From Flavobacterium praedii (GTDB lineage Bacteria; Bacteroidota; Bacteroidia; Flavobacteriales; Flavobacteriaceae), in contig NZ_CP113948.1 of the NCBI RefSeq assembly GCF_026810365.1, forward strand, positions 2,753,001 to 2,817,000: DNA of 64,000 bases, written 5' to 3'. This document shows, in pieces, positions 1 to 10,012 of the stretch. A program made the position numbers and the translations under genes. The notes under the pieces are model-generated. The model did no database searches, was not told the origin of the DNA, and saw only the letters and a program-made list of their open reading frames with translations. Numbering within the stretch: position 1 is the first letter of the stretch; the number at the start of each line of letters is the position of its first letter.

Positions 1-435
1 GAGTTCCATCCCAATAACAAACATAAAAAGAATCAGTCCAATCTGGCTCAAAAATTTTAAATTTTCTAATGAATCAGGGGGAAATAATGCATGAAAGAAA
101 TCTGGAAAATATAAACCTAACAAGGATGGCCCTAATGCAATTCCAGCTATAATTTCACCAATAACGGAAGGTTGACCAATTTTTTTGAAAACCCAACCAA
201 AAAGTCGTGCCACAAGGATAATCATTATAATTTGTGCCAATAAAATAGCTAAAGGATCTTGTACATTATGAATCATTGCATTGAGAAAATCCTCCCAAGA
301 ATTATTACTGGCTATCGGATGAATAATAGTCTCATTATTTTCAAGGTATTTTCCTTCCTTAATTATCCAATACATAAGAGCTGTAAAACCACCTGTTACG
401 CCAAAATAAAACAATGTATTCCTATACTTTTTCAT
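1..435 (-). CDS. Cation:proton antiporter, N-terminal part (CPA2/KefB type)
   Basis: The reading frame starts at an ATG on the minus strand (433-435) and runs off the left edge, so only the first 145 residues are visible. After a hydrophobic segment near residues 8-25 and an acidic spacer, the sequence IGQPSVIGEIIAGIALGPS (about residue 90) matches the signature of monovalent cation:proton antiporters of the CPA2 family. These are inner-membrane exchangers of Na+ or K+ for protons. The match to the family motif is strong; the ion and the C-terminal regulatory part cannot be judged. Confidence 0.85.
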   Translation of the reverse strand, partial: MKKYRNTLFYFGVTGGFTALMYWIIKEGKYLENNETIIHPIASNNSWEDFLNAMIHNVQDPLAILLAQIIMIILVARLFGWVFKKIGQPSVIGEIIAGIALGPSLLGLYFPDFFHALFPPDSLENLKFLSQIGLILFMFVIGMEL

Positions 436-631
436 ATTTATAGTAACCCCAAAAATTAATTTAATAAAACAAAGTTGCGAAAACAAATCTATTAATTATA
501 AAACAAATAACAATGGTAACTAAAATTTAATTCTACTGTAAAAAATGACCTTGAAAAAAATCAAATCAAATGCATAAAAACAAAAATAACTCTTGGAGTT
601 TATGTATTTTTGGGGCTTTAAAAAATTTATA

Positions 632-3049
632 ATGAAAAAATGGTTTAGTCTAGGATTTTGGGAGTTAATTGCCCGAGTTGTTCTTAGAAATAAAATAGTA
701 ATGTTATCGATAATTGCACTAATTACGATATTCTTGGCAATGCAATGGAAATACATTCGTTTTACCCATAGCGAAGCCAATTTATTACCTGCAGATAATA
801 TTGTAAACATAGAATACAATTCGTTTTTAAATAAATTTGGAGAAGAAGGAAACCTAATTGTTATTGGTATAAAAAACGATGCAATATTTACTCCAAAAGT
901 TTTTTCCTCATGGGTAAAACTGATGAATACGATCAAGACAAACAAAGATGTCGATTTGGTCATTTCATTGAATGATATGAAAAAACTACAAAAAAACGAA
1001 GCTTTACAAAAATTTGAATTAGTTCCTTTTATTGATCCAAACAAAAAAATTGACAAAGAATATCTTCAAAAAATAAAGCAAGAACTTTTTAACAAACTCC
1101 CTTTTTATGAAGGATTAATTTTTAATAAAAGATCTGGAAGCATTCGCTCGGCGGTTTACCTTGACAAGAAAATTGTAAACACTACTGAACGCAAAAATTA
1201 TGTCCTCAACGAATTAATTCCTGCTATAAAAGTTTTTGAAAAGGAAACCAAAATAAAACTCCGTGTTTCAGGTATGCCTTACATTCGTACCCTGAATGCT
1301 CAAACTATTCTTAGCGAAATAAGTCTTTTTATTGGCGCAGCATTATTCCTTACTTCCCTATTGTTCTTTTACTTTTTTAGAAGTTTTAGAGCAACCATGA
1401 TTTCACTAATTATTGTAATTATAAGTGTAATGTGGTCTTTTGGTGTATTAGGCCTTTTAGATTATGAAATTACGGTTTTAACCGCTATGGTTCCTACTTT
1501 GATGATTGTCATTGGAATACCAAACTGTATTTTCTTAACCAACAAATACCATCAGGAATACAAAATTCACGGCAACAAAACCAAAGCTTTACAAAGGGTG
1601 ACTACAAAAATAGGAATGGCAACCTTTATGACCAACTTAACTACAGCCATTGGTTTTTTTACTTTTATATCATCAAACAATAAATTACTTATAGAATTTG
1701 GAAATGTAACATCGATTAACATATTATTGTTATTCATACTTTGCATCATAACTATTCCTATTTTGCATAGTTATGTACCCGCTCCGATAGACCGTCATTT
1801 AGAGCATTTAGAGAGAGTTTCGATCAAAAAATTTATGGATTGGATACTAAGAAATGTAAAATACAATCGTTTTTCTATTTATGTGGTTTCTATAAGTCTA
1901 TTGGTTATAAGCATCATCGGAATTTTTCAAATGCGAATTTCTGGAAGTTTGATTGAAGACATGCCCAAAAAAGAACCATTCTTCAAAGACATCGTGTTTT
2001 TCGAAAAAGAATTCGATGGAGTTATGCCATTAGAAATAATGATAGACACCAAACGCAAAAAAGGTGTCATGAAATTGTCTATGTTAAAAAAAATGGATGA
2101 ACTTCAAAAAACTATTGAGGAAATTCCAGAACTTTCAAAACCTATTTCTATTGTTAATTTGGTGAAATATTCCAAACAAGCTTATTACAATGGAAACCCA
2201 GAATATTACGATTTACCTACATCACAAGAACAGGCTTTTATCTTGTCTTATGCCAAAAATGCAACAAAGGATTCCAAAGAGAATTTAATGAAGAGCTATG
2301 TCGATTCCAGTGGGCAAGTGGCTAGAATCACTACGTTTATGCGTGATGAAAGCGGAAGCAGAATTCCAATAATTGAAGGAGAAATTCGTAGAAAAGCAGA
2401 TATACTATTCCCTCCAGATAGATACAATGTAATTATCACGGGAAAAGCCTTAGTTTTTCAAAAAGGAACAGGCTATTTACTTGACAACCTACTTTCATCT
2501 TTAGTTTTTGCCTTTTTCCTAACTGCATTATTGATAGCTTTTATGTTTCGTTCTTTCAAAATGGTTTTGGTTTCAATAATCCCAAATCTATTGCCATTAT
2601 TATTAACGGCTGGAATCATGGGCTTTTTGGACATTCCATTAAAACCTTCTACTATTTTAGTTTTTGGAATTGCATTCGGACTTTCGGTAGATGACACCGT
2701 TCGATTCTTGTCTCAATATCGAGAGGAACTTAAGAAGAACAATTGGAAAATCAAAAAATCAGTTTACGCTACTTTTAACGAATCGGGATTGAGTATGTTT
2801 TATACTTCAATCGTTTTGTTTTTTGGGTTTTCGGTTTTTATGCTCTCTAGTTTTGGAGGAACTATTGCTCTTGGCGGACTCATATCACTGACCTTATTAT
2901 TTGGAATGTTATCTAATTTAATGTTACTGCCTGCTTTGGTATTAACATTGAATAAAACTTTGGCAAACGAGCAAGAATTCATTGAACCTAAACTGGAAAT
3001 GCTTGAATTTAGCGATGAAGAAATCGATAAATTAGAAAAAGAGAAATAG
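632..3049 (+). CDS. MMPL/RND-family transporter, two-repeat inner-membrane exporter
   Basis: This 805-residue protein has the RND layout twice: one membrane helix (about residues 20-40), a large periplasmic loop, then a block of five helices, repeated in the second half. The sequence GIAFGLSVDDTVRF (about residue 680) is the GxxxDD-type helix typical of MMPL proteins and carries the proton-relay acids. The first half has a weaker counterpart with Asn instead of Asp-Asp (GIPNCIF). Family members export lipids or hydrophobic compounds; the substrate here is unknown. I chose the ATG at 632 (MKKWFSLGFW). An upstream TTG at 593 would add 13 residues that look untranslated. Confidence 0.85.
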   Translation: MKKWFSLGFWELIARVVLRNKIVMLSIIALITIFLAMQWKYIRFTHSEANLLPADNIVNIEYNSFLNKFGEEGNLIVIGIKNDAIFTPKVFSSWVKLMNTIKTNKDVDLVISLNDMKKLQKNEALQKFELVPFIDPNKKIDKEYLQKIKQELFNKLPFYEGLIFNKRSGSIRSAVYLDKKIVNTTERKNYVLNELIPAIKVFEKETKIKLRVSGMPYIRTLNAQTILSEISLFIGAALFLTSLLFFYFFRSFRATMISLIIVIISVMWSFGVLGLLDYEITVLTAMVPTLMIVIGIPNCIFLTNKYHQEYKIHGNKTKALQRVTTKIGMATFMTNLTTAIGFFTFISSNNKLLIEFGNVTSINILLLFILCIITIPILHSYVPAPIDRHLEHLERVSIKKFMDWILRNVKYNRFSIYVVSISLLVISIIGIFQMRISGSLIEDMPKKEPFFKDIVFFEKEFDGVMPLEIMIDTKRKKGVMKLSMLKKMDELQKTIEEIPELSKPISIVNLVKYSKQAYYNGNPEYYDLPTSQEQAFILSYAKNATKDSKENLMKSYVDSSGQVARITTFMRDESGSRIPIIEGEIRRKADILFPPDRYNVIITGKALVFQKGTGYLLDNLLSSLVFAFFLTALLIAFMFRSFKMVLVSIIPNLLPLLLTAGIMGFLDIPLKPSTILVFGIAFGLSVDDTVRFLSQYREELKKNNWKIKKSVYATFNESGLSMFYTSIVLFFGFSVFMLSSFGGTIALGGLISLTLLFGMLSNLMLLPALVLTLNKTLANEQEFIEPKLEMLEFSDEEIDKLEKEK

Positions 3050-3107
3050 CAGTTTCTCGACGTTTTGGGTAATGATTGAGAATTATATCCTAATGTATCT
3101 AAATCCA

Positions 3108-3329
3108 TTTATCGCAAAAGTATAAAAATCCATAAAAGGTTTTGTAGTTTGTGGTTTTGCGATAAATTTGAATCCAAACATACTATCATTGAAATAGTAA
3201 GATGTTGCCGTCTTACTATTCAAAGATGGCAATCAACAATGTACCTCCAAATTTCTTAAATTTTGCAAAAGATTGATTATCGAATTGATTTTGCAATTAT
3301 CTTTTACTTTGTTATCAAAAGTAAAAGAT
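3108..3329. repeat. Three perfect hairpins in the exporter-asnS intergenic region
   Basis: The 422-bp gap between the exporter and asnS holds three separate perfect inverted repeats: TTTATCGCAAAA at 3108-3119 with its complement at 3155-3166; AATAGTAAGA at 3193-3202 with its complement at 3211-3220; and ATCTTTTACTTT at 3299-3310 with its complement at 3318-3329. None is followed by a T-run as a classical terminator would be. No ORF of note lies here. Confidence 0.6.
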
Positions 3330-3397
3330 AGAGAAAATAGCAGGAAATAGCTTCTCACTTAGAGAGGGTCTGTGCCAATTTTTCAAACAATTTCTTT

Positions 3398-3405
3398 TAT
3401 ATTTG
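3398..3405 (+). promoter_or_regulatory. Putative asnS promoter, -7 element TATATTTG
   Basis: TATATTTG fits the Bacteroidota TAnnTTTG -7 box and lies 66 bp before the asnS start. I see no clear -33 TTG at the expected distance, so the call is tentative. Confidence 0.4.
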
Positions 3406-3471
3406 CACTTAGATTAAAACACTGATTTTTGTATTAATCGAAAATCTGAACTTTAAAATCAAAAAATTAAA

Positions 3472-4908
3472 ATGAGACACACAAAAGTTAAAGACTTACT
3501 AAACAGTACATCTACATTACACGAAATCAATGCAAAAGGTTGGGTTAGAACTTTTAGAAATAATCAGTTTATTGCTTTAAATGATGGTTCAACCATTAAT
3601 AACATACAATGTGTTGTCGATTTTGAGAATACACCAGACGAAACATTGAAAAGAATTACAACTGGAGCAGCTATTTCGGTAACTGGGAATTTGGTTGAGA
3701 GTAAAGGTGCTGGTCAAAAATTTGAAATCCAAGTCAATAAACTGGAAATTCTTGGCGATTCGGATGCAGAGAAATTCCCAATACAACCAAAAAACAAACC
3801 AAGCTTAGAATTCTTACGCGAGAATGCTCATTTACGCGTGCGTACGAATGTGTTTGGCGCTATTATGCGTGTGCGTTCAGTTTTGTCGTATGCTGTTCAT
3901 AGTTATTTTCAACAAAAAGGTTTTGTATATGTGAATACACCAATCATCACAGGATCTGATGCTGAAGGTGCGGGTGAAATGTTTAAAGTAACTGCATTGC
4001 CATTTGAAAATACACCAAGAACCGAAGATGGAAAAGTAGATTTCAAAGAAGATTTTTTCGGAAAAGAAACCAATCTTACGGTTTCTGGACAATTGGAAGG
4101 GGAAACATTTGCGATGGCTCTGGGTCAGATTTATACTTTTGGACCTACTTTTAGAGCAGAAAATTCAAATACTTCTCGTCACTTAGCCGAATTTTGGATG
4201 ATTGAACCCGAAGTAGCTTTCAATGATTTGAATGACAATATGGATCTTGCCGAAGATTTTATTAAATATGTTGTAAAATATGCCGTTGATAAATGTGGAG
4301 AAGATTTAAAATTCTTGGAAAGTCGTTTGACTGAAGAAGAAAAATCTAAACCACAAGCAGAAAGAAGCGAAATGCCTTTGTTGGAAAAATTAGGATTTGT
4401 AATGGATAACAATTTCAAACGTGTTTCCTATACCGAAGCGATTGATATTTTAAGAGATTGTACACCGAACAAGAAGAAAAAATTCAATTATATCATTAAC
4501 GAATGGGGTGCTGATTTACAATCGGAACACGAGCGTTATTTAGTAGAAAAGCACTTTAAATGTCCAGTAATTTTGTTTGATTATCCTGCTAATATCAAAG
4601 CATTCTATATGCGATTGAACGAAGATGGCAAAACGGTTCGTGCCATGGACATTCTTTTCCCAGGAATAGGAGAAATAGTAGGAGGTTCACAAAGAGAGGA
4701 ACGTTTTGATGTTTTGGTCGAAAAAATGAAAGCCTTAGGAATACACGAAGAAGAATTATGGTGGTACTTGGACACCAGACGATTTGGATCTGCAGTGCAT
4801 TCTGGTTTTGGACTTGGATTTGAAAGATTGGTGTTATTTGTAACTGGAATGACTAACATTCGTGACGTAATTCCTTTCCCAAGAACGCCAATGAACGCAG
4901 AATTTTAA
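3472..4908 (+). CDS. asnS: Asparaginyl-tRNA synthetase
   Basis: This 478-residue class II aminoacyl-tRNA synthetase charges tRNA-Asn in the cytosol. The N-terminal 110 residues form the OB-fold anticodon-binding domain ([18 protein letters not shown]). The catalytic core carries motif 2 ([21 protein letters not shown] region) and motif 3 ([12 protein letters not shown] near the C-terminus). The length is usual for the family. It is followed by rpoN 92 bp downstream, across a strong hairpin, so the two may be partly co-transcribed. Confidence 0.97.
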   Translation: MRHTKVKDLLNSTSTLHEINAKGWVRTFRNNQFIALNDGSTINNIQCVVDFENTPDETLKRITTGAAISVTGNLVESKGAGQKFEIQVNKLEILGDSDAEKFPIQPKNKPSLEFLRENAHLRVRTNVFGAIMRVRSVLSYAVHSYFQQKGFVYVNTPIITGSDAEGAGEMFKVTALPFENTPRTEDGKVDFKEDFFGKETNLTVSGQLEGETFAMALGQIYTFGPTFRAENSNTSRHLAEFWMIEPEVAFNDLNDNMDLAEDFIKYVVKYAVDKCGEDLKFLESRLTEEEKSKPQAERSEMPLLEKLGFVMDNNFKRVSYTEAIDILRDCTPNKKKKFNYIINEWGADLQSEHERYLVEKHFKCPVILFDYPANIKAFYMRLNEDGKTVRAMDILFPGIGEIVGGSQREERFDVLVEKMKALGIHEEELWWYLDTRRFGSAVHSGFGLGFERLVLFVTGMTNIRDVIPFPRTPMNAEF

Positions 4909-4928
4909 AAAGTTTAATGTTGTTTTAT

Positions 4929-4970
4929 AATTGTTTAAAGTTGTTTGAACCACAACAACTTTAAACAATT
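4929..4970 (+). terminator. 17-bp perfect hairpin between asnS and rpoN
   Basis: AATTGTTTAAAGTTGTT at 4929-4945 is perfectly complementary to 4954-4970 with an 8-nt loop. There is no long T-run after it, so it may be an attenuator or RNA-stability hairpin, not a full terminator. Confidence 0.6.
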
Positions 4971-5000
4971 AAACTCTTAAACCTTTAAATAATAAGACAA

Positions 5001-6467
5001 ATGTTAAAGCAATTTTTAAATTTAAAAATATCACAGAAATTATCTCCACAACAAATACAGTTGATGAAGTTAATTCAGTTGCCTACGCAAGCATTTGAAC
5101 AAAGATTATTAGAAGAAATGAATGAAAATCCTGCTTTGGAATCTGGCAAAGAGGAGGATCTTCACGAAAAAGATGAATTTGACAACGAACAATATGACGA
5201 CTATGATGATTCTGAAGCAGATAGAATTGAATCTGAAGATATAAACATAGACGAATATTTAAATAATGATGACACCCCAGATTACAAGACACAAATAAGC
5301 AACTATAGCGATGACGATGAGGAAAAAGAAACCCCATTTGCAGCCTCAATAAGCTTTCATCAGGATTTAATCAATCAATTAAATACTTTTATTTTAACTG
5401 ACGAGGAGCGAGATATTGCGGAGTTTTTAGTTGGCAGCATAGATGATTTAGGATATTTAAGACGAAGTATTCCTGATTTGGTGGATGATATGGCTTTTAC
5501 TCAAGGGCTTTATACCACGGAAAAACAAGTCCAAAACATCTTGCATATTATTCACGAATTAGAACCTACCGGTGTCGGTGCTCGTGATTTACAAGAGTGT
5601 CTGTTATTGCAACTAAAAAGAAAAACCCCAACAGAATCTGTGGATCTGGCCACTTTAATGATCGAACAACAATTTGATGCATTTGTAAGAAAGCATTACG
5701 ACAAATTGATTCAAAAATTCAATATTTCTAATGAGCAGCTTAGAAATGCAGTTCATGAAGTAGAAAAATTAAACCCAAAACCCGGAGGTTCTTTTACAGG
5801 AAACAATAAAATAACTGAAAATGTAGTTCCTGATTTTGCAATTAGAATTGTAGATGGCGAATTAGAACTTACTTTAAATGGCAGAAATGCCCCCGCTTTG
5901 CATGTTTCTAAAGATTATCAAGAAATGATGCAGACGTATAAAGAGTCGAAAGATAAATCCCATTCGCAAAAAGACGCTGTACAGTTTATCAAACAAAAAT
6001 TAGATTCGGCCAAATGGTTTATTGATGCCATAAAACAACGTCAAGATACTTTGTTTGTGACCATGAATGCCATTATGCATTACCAAAAAGACTATTTACT
6101 TGATGGAGATGAAACCCAATTAAAACCGATGATTCTAAAAGATATTGCTGATAGAGTTGGACTTGATATTTCGACCGTTTCTAGAGTTGCCAATAGTAAA
6201 TATGTCGAAACACCTTATGGAACAAAATTGGTAAAAGAGTTTTTCTCAGAAGCTATGAAAAACGACCAAGGAGAAGAAGTTAGTACCATTGAAATAAAAA
6301 GAATTCTTCTCAACACCATTGAAGAAGAAGACAAAAGCAACCCACTACCTGATGATCTGTTGGCAGAAATTCTTAAAAATAAAGGATATCCAATAGCCCG
6401 AAGAACCATAGCCAAATATCGCGAACATCTAGAAATACCTGTTGCTCGAATGAGAAGAAAATTATAG
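5001..6467 (+). CDS. rpoN: RNA polymerase sigma-54 factor
   Basis: This 488-residue protein is sigma-54. The N-terminal activator-interacting region is visible (KISQKLSPQQIQLMKLIQLP), followed by an acidic linker (residues 50-110), the core-binding domain, a helix-turn-helix (GLDISTVSRVANSKYVETPYG) and the RpoN box near the C-terminus (ARRTIAKYREHLEIP), which reads the -24 promoter element. It works only with AAA+ enhancer-binding activators; none lies in this window. All expected parts are intact and the length is normal. Confidence 0.97.
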   Translation: MLKQFLNLKISQKLSPQQIQLMKLIQLPTQAFEQRLLEEMNENPALESGKEEDLHEKDEFDNEQYDDYDDSEADRIESEDINIDEYLNNDDTPDYKTQISNYSDDDEEKETPFAASISFHQDLINQLNTFILTDEERDIAEFLVGSIDDLGYLRRSIPDLVDDMAFTQGLYTTEKQVQNILHIIHELEPTGVGARDLQECLLLQLKRKTPTESVDLATLMIEQQFDAFVRKHYDKLIQKFNISNEQLRNAVHEVEKLNPKPGGSFTGNNKITENVVPDFAIRIVDGELELTLNGRNAPALHVSKDYQEMMQTYKESKDKSHSQKDAVQFIKQKLDSAKWFIDAIKQRQDTLFVTMNAIMHYQKDYLLDGDETQLKPMILKDIADRVGLDISTVSRVANSKYVETPYGTKLVKEFFSEAMKNDQGEEVSTIEIKRILLNTIEEEDKSNPLPDDLLAEILKNKGYPIARRTIAKYREHLEIPVARMRRKL

Positions 6468-6505
6468 ATCCCTATTTAAATACTGTTTAAAACCTCTTTT
6501 CGAAA

Positions 6506-7111
6506 TTGAAAAAGATACTACCAATATTCTCCTATATTTTTCATCCGATTTTTATTCCGGTGCAAGCTAGTTTTTTCTATTTTTTATTCCATATTACCGA
6601 ATACAAAATAGAACAAATTGCTACTTTTCTTTTGCAAATAGCAATAGTCACAATCTTGATCCCAATGGCATTGTTTCTGGTATTGCGCTATACCGAAAGA
6701 GTAGACTCTATTATGATTGCAAATTTGGATCAACGCAAAATTCCCTTGGTTTTTCAAAGTTTTTTAATCATTCTATTGTTGCGAAAAAGCATCACATTAG
6801 AACAATTCCCTGAATTACATTTCTTTTTTTTAGGTGCTTTATTTAGTACTTTATTTGCCCTAGGATTATTATTTATAAAAACCAAAGCCAGTCTCCACAT
6901 GCTAGGTATTTCTGCATTAACCGTTTTTATTTTTGGTATGAATATACACTTACAATTGGGCAATATTTATTTAGTGCCAATTATGCTTTTAATGAATGGT
7001 TTTGTAGCCTCATCGCGTTTGGTTATGCACGCACATACTCCAAATGAATTGATGATTGGTTTATTCGTAGGGAGTATTCCTCAATTAGCCTTTTTATTTC
7101 TTTGGTTATAA
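6506..7111 (+). CDS. Membrane protein, PAP2-like C-terminus
   Basis: This 201-residue protein has about six hydrophobic segments and almost no soluble part. The stretch HAHTPNELMIGLFVG near residue 175 resembles the last motif of PAP2-type phosphatases (a His followed by a conserved acidic residue and a Gly-rich helix), but the first two motifs are not obvious, so enzymatic activity is doubtful. The start is a TTG (6506) giving MKKILPIFSYIFHP, which fits better than any internal ATG. It follows rpoN by 38 bp and overlaps the 3' end of the next, converging gene by 6 bp. Confidence 0.6.
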   Translation: MKKILPIFSYIFHPIFIPVQASFFYFLFHITEYKIEQIATFLLQIAIVTILIPMALFLVLRYTERVDSIMIANLDQRKIPLVFQSFLIILLLRKSITLEQFPELHFFFLGALFSTLFALGLLFIKTKASLHMLGISALTVFIFGMNIHLQLGNIYLVPIMLLMNGFVASSRLVMHAHTPNELMIGLFVGSIPQLAFLFLWL

Positions 7112-7813
7112 AATATAGAACACAATCCCAATACTTAGGATATCCATTTTTATAGGGACTGAATCAATTTGCGCTGAAGGTTTAAAAAGGTTGTTCAAAC
7201 CGTAATATACCTGTAAATTAAAGGAGCTATATCCTATCGAAAGATACACTCCATAAAGGAATTCTTCAAAATCTTTATTATTTTTGATTACTATTTTTTG
7301 AATACTATCATCAAATACAGACTTATCAGATAACAAATAACTAAATTTAAAGCCTCCATAAATTCTAAAAAAAGTAAACTCTTCGGGTGTCGAAGTTCGC
7401 CATCTAAATTCAATAGGAACTTCAACTCGCCATTTTTCAAACCTATTCTTACTGTAATCCACATTAGACGGAATCACACCATAAATTGGATTTTTTCCAC
7501 TTCCAACAATAGCCATATTTTGAATATAATTATCAAATGAAAAACCAATTCCAGGAGCAATTGCCAAAGTTCTACTTTTATTTAAAGGCATATCTCTAAG
7601 AAATCCAGCAGAAAAACCAAAAGATATTTTATTTTGAGAAACACCAACTGGTTTTGTAATTATTGAATTGTAATTAATCCCAGCATAAAATTGATCTTCC
7701 CTGTAAAGACTATCAATTTTAACATGCAGTGTATCTATAGAAAAAGGCACTTCTTGTGACAACCCTTTAAAAACGGATAAAAAAAGAAAACATCCAAGAA
7801 ATATTCGCATCAT
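7106..7813 (-). CDS. PorT-family outer-membrane beta-barrel protein
   Basis: The 235-residue product begins with a signal peptide (MRIFLGCFLFLSVFKGLSQE) and continues as alternating beta strands with many aromatic residues, ending in a strand with terminal leucine (GIVFYIL), as in outer-membrane beta-barrels. The pattern resembles PorT/SprT proteins of type IX secretion, but I cannot separate true PorT from the wider PorT-like family by eye. It is transcribed toward the preceding membrane-protein gene. A second ATG one codon downstream is an equally good start. Confidence 0.6.
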   Translation of the reverse strand: MMRIFLGCFLFLSVFKGLSQEVPFSIDTLHVKIDSLYREDQFYAGINYNSIITKPVGVSQNKISFGFSAGFLRDMPLNKSRTLAIAPGIGFSFDNYIQNMAIVGSGKNPIYGVIPSNVDYSKNRFEKWRVEVPIEFRWRTSTPEEFTFFRIYGGFKFSYLLSDKSVFDDSIQKIVIKNNKDFEEFLYGVYLSIGYSSFNLQVYYGLNNLFKPSAQIDSVPIKMDILSIGIVFYIL

Positions 7814-7999
7814 TCTTTTGAAAGTTAAATTAAAAACAAACTATTTTACAGCAAACTTAATACTATTACTTAACACCCAGATTTCGCATAGAAATTTACT
7901 ATATCTGAATTCTAATGCTGAACATGAATTAAAATTACACTTACAAATATACCAATTTGATAGTTTGCTATTACTTTTTAAAAGCAAATTAAAAACCAC

Positions 8000-8040
8000 A
8001 AAAAAACCCTTCAATCATAAACATTAAGAAAGAAGGGATT
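8000..8040 (-). terminator. Terminator of the adhesin-PorP-OmpA operon
   Basis: On the minus strand CCCTTC (8032-8037) pairs with GAAGGG (8007-8012) and is followed by a T-run. It lies 20-60 bp after the stop codon of the OmpA-family gene. Confidence 0.6.
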
Positions 8041-8061
8041 TGGTTTTAAATACGATTACAT

Positions 8062-10002
8062 TTACTGCATCGAAACAATTATAAATTCGCTTCGTCTGTT
8101 GGCTTGGTGTTCTTCTTCGGAACATTTTACACCATCGGAACATGGATTAACCAATTGAGATTCTCCATATCCTTTCCCGATTAATCGTGCTGAATTAATA
8201 CCGTTTTTAACCAACCAAGCCACTGTAGCTTTGGCTCTTCTATCGGATAATTTCTCGTTGTAAGCAGCGGTTTGGCGGCTATCGGTATGCGAACGAACTT
8301 CGATTTTCATCGCTGGGTATTGCTGCATAACGGTCAATACTTTGGCCAACTCGTAACTGGCATCCTTACGAATGTATGACTTGTCCAAATCAAAATAGAT
8401 CATCGGAATGTCTAAGGTTTTGGCCAAATCTGTTCCTACGGTTATTGGCTTGATTCTTCGCTCCAACTCCATCGAGTAGTCTTTGCTTCCGCTGAAACTT
8501 TTTGATCTAACTGATCCTTCTTTGGTTTGATAGTCCTCTTTCTCGGCTCTTACATAATACGTTTTACTGCAATCTACTGCAAAACTATACCTGCCTTGAG
8601 CATCGGTTTGGGCAACTTGCAACGGTTTGAAATTGGAATCAAATAAACTCATCTTTGCATTCGATACTATTTCTTTGGTTTCTTGATCTGTTATCAAGCC
8701 CGAAAGCACTTGATCACAAATCAATTTTTTGTACTCCACAAATCGGTAAATATCATCGTATCCTTTTCCGCCTTCTCTATTGGATGTGAAAAATCCATTG
8801 CGCTTTTTATTGATTAAAAACGCAAAATCATCTTGATTACTATTTATTGGCTCCCCAACGTTTTGAATGCCATAAAAACTATCATCTACCTCTTTTCTGG
8901 CCACAAAAATATCCAATCCTCCTAAACCTGGGCGGCCATCGCTGGCAAAAAACAATTCATTTTCTTCCGATACAAACGGAAAGGTTTCTCGGCCTTCGGT
9001 ATTGATTTCCGGCCCTAGATTCTCTGCAGTTCCATATGTACCATCTTGATTGATTTTAACCCTAAACAAATCCGACTGCCCTAATGTCCCAGGCATATCC
9101 GAGGCAAAATACAGGGTTTTTTCGTCTTGGCTTAATGCTGGGTGAGCCACGCTGTATTCATTGCTGTTAAATGGCAATTCTGTTACATTGCTCCACTCGC
9201 CTTCTGTATCCAATGTGGCTTTGTAGAGTTTTAATAAAGTGTTTTTACTCGAATCTCTTCCTCTTTTGCCTTCTAGGTAGTTGTTTCGTGTAAAATACAT
9301 GGTTTTGCCGTCTTGGGTAAATATCGGAGTTGATTCATTGAACTTCGAATTGATCGTACGTACAAATCGTTCCGGAATTCCCATCTCTCCATCGGGTTTC
9401 ATCTCTGATGCATACAAATTGGTAAAGGATTTGTTGGTCCATTTGAATACTTTCTTGGAAACACCTCCAGTATCTCTTGCGGAAGCAAATACTAATTTAT
9501 CGCCTAAAAAGGAACTCCCATAATCTGAAAATGCCGAATTAACTCCTGCATCCACTACTTGAAAACGTCCCGAATTGGCCTTGATTTCCTCTAGATAATT
9601 TTTATTCTCTTTGAATAATATCCCTCTTTTATCGTTACCACTTTTTAAATTAAACTGTTCCAACATTTGATCCGACTTTTTGTAATCTCCTGTTGATTTT
9701 AAGGTCTGTGAGTAGCGGTAATAATATTCGGCCTCTTGATTGGGATACAATGTAAATAGTTGCTCATACCATTTTGATGCTTGTGGCAATTCGGCTTTAA
9801 AATAATAGGCATTCCCTAACTTTTGAAACATCTTTTCGTCTTGGTATCCTTTGGCTGCCACTTTCTCATAATTGACTATGGCATCGACATAAGCATAACG
9901 ATCGTAATTGACATCCGCTTTGGCAACTGTTTTTTTTTGGGCGTACCCTGAGGTCAACAAAAGCAATATAAAAAGGCTATATAGTGTAGTTTTAATTTTC
10001 AT
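8062..10002 (-). CDS. OmpA-family protein with TPR, PD40 repeats and carboxypeptidase-regulatory-like domain
   Basis: The 646-residue protein has a signal peptide (MKIKTTLYSLFILLLLTSGYAQ), TPR-like helices to about residue 140, WD40/PD40-type beta-propeller repeats (TPIFTQDGKTMYFTRN and ALSQDEKTLYFASD patterns), a beta-sandwich near residue 480, and a C-terminal OmpA peptidoglycan-binding domain (YFDLDKSYIRKDA, SHTDSR, LSDRRA). Such proteins are usual third members of PorP/SprF-adhesin operons in gliding flavobacteria and probably tie the outer-membrane partner to the wall. An upstream in-frame ATG at 10125 overlaps the porP-like gene and precedes no signal peptide, so I start at 10002. Confidence 0.88.
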   Translation of the reverse strand: MKIKTTLYSLFILLLLTSGYAQKKTVAKADVNYDRYAYVDAIVNYEKVAAKGYQDEKMFQKLGNAYYFKAELPQASKWYEQLFTLYPNQEAEYYYRYSQTLKSTGDYKKSDQMLEQFNLKSGNDKRGILFKENKNYLEEIKANSGRFQVVDAGVNSAFSDYGSSFLGDKLVFASARDTGGVSKKVFKWTNKSFTNLYASEMKPDGEMGIPERFVRTINSKFNESTPIFTQDGKTMYFTRNNYLEGKRGRDSSKNTLLKLYKATLDTEGEWSNVTELPFNSNEYSVAHPALSQDEKTLYFASDMPGTLGQSDLFRVKINQDGTYGTAENLGPEINTEGRETFPFVSEENELFFASDGRPGLGGLDIFVARKEVDDSFYGIQNVGEPINSNQDDFAFLINKKRNGFFTSNREGGKGYDDIYRFVEYKKLICDQVLSGLITDQETKEIVSNAKMSLFDSNFKPLQVAQTDAQGRYSFAVDCSKTYYVRAEKEDYQTKEGSVRSKSFSGSKDYSMELERRIKPITVGTDLAKTLDIPMIYFDLDKSYIRKDASYELAKVLTVMQQYPAMKIEVRSHTDSRQTAAYNEKLSDRRAKATVAWLVKNGINSARLIGKGYGESQLVNPCSDGVKCSEEEHQANRRSEFIIVSMQ

Positions 10003-10012
10003 AGGTGTGGTT

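Noticed and set aside
7818..8027. 69-codon plus-strand frame between porT-like and OmpA-family genes
   Set aside because: It has low-complexity composition and overlaps the terminator region; no support.
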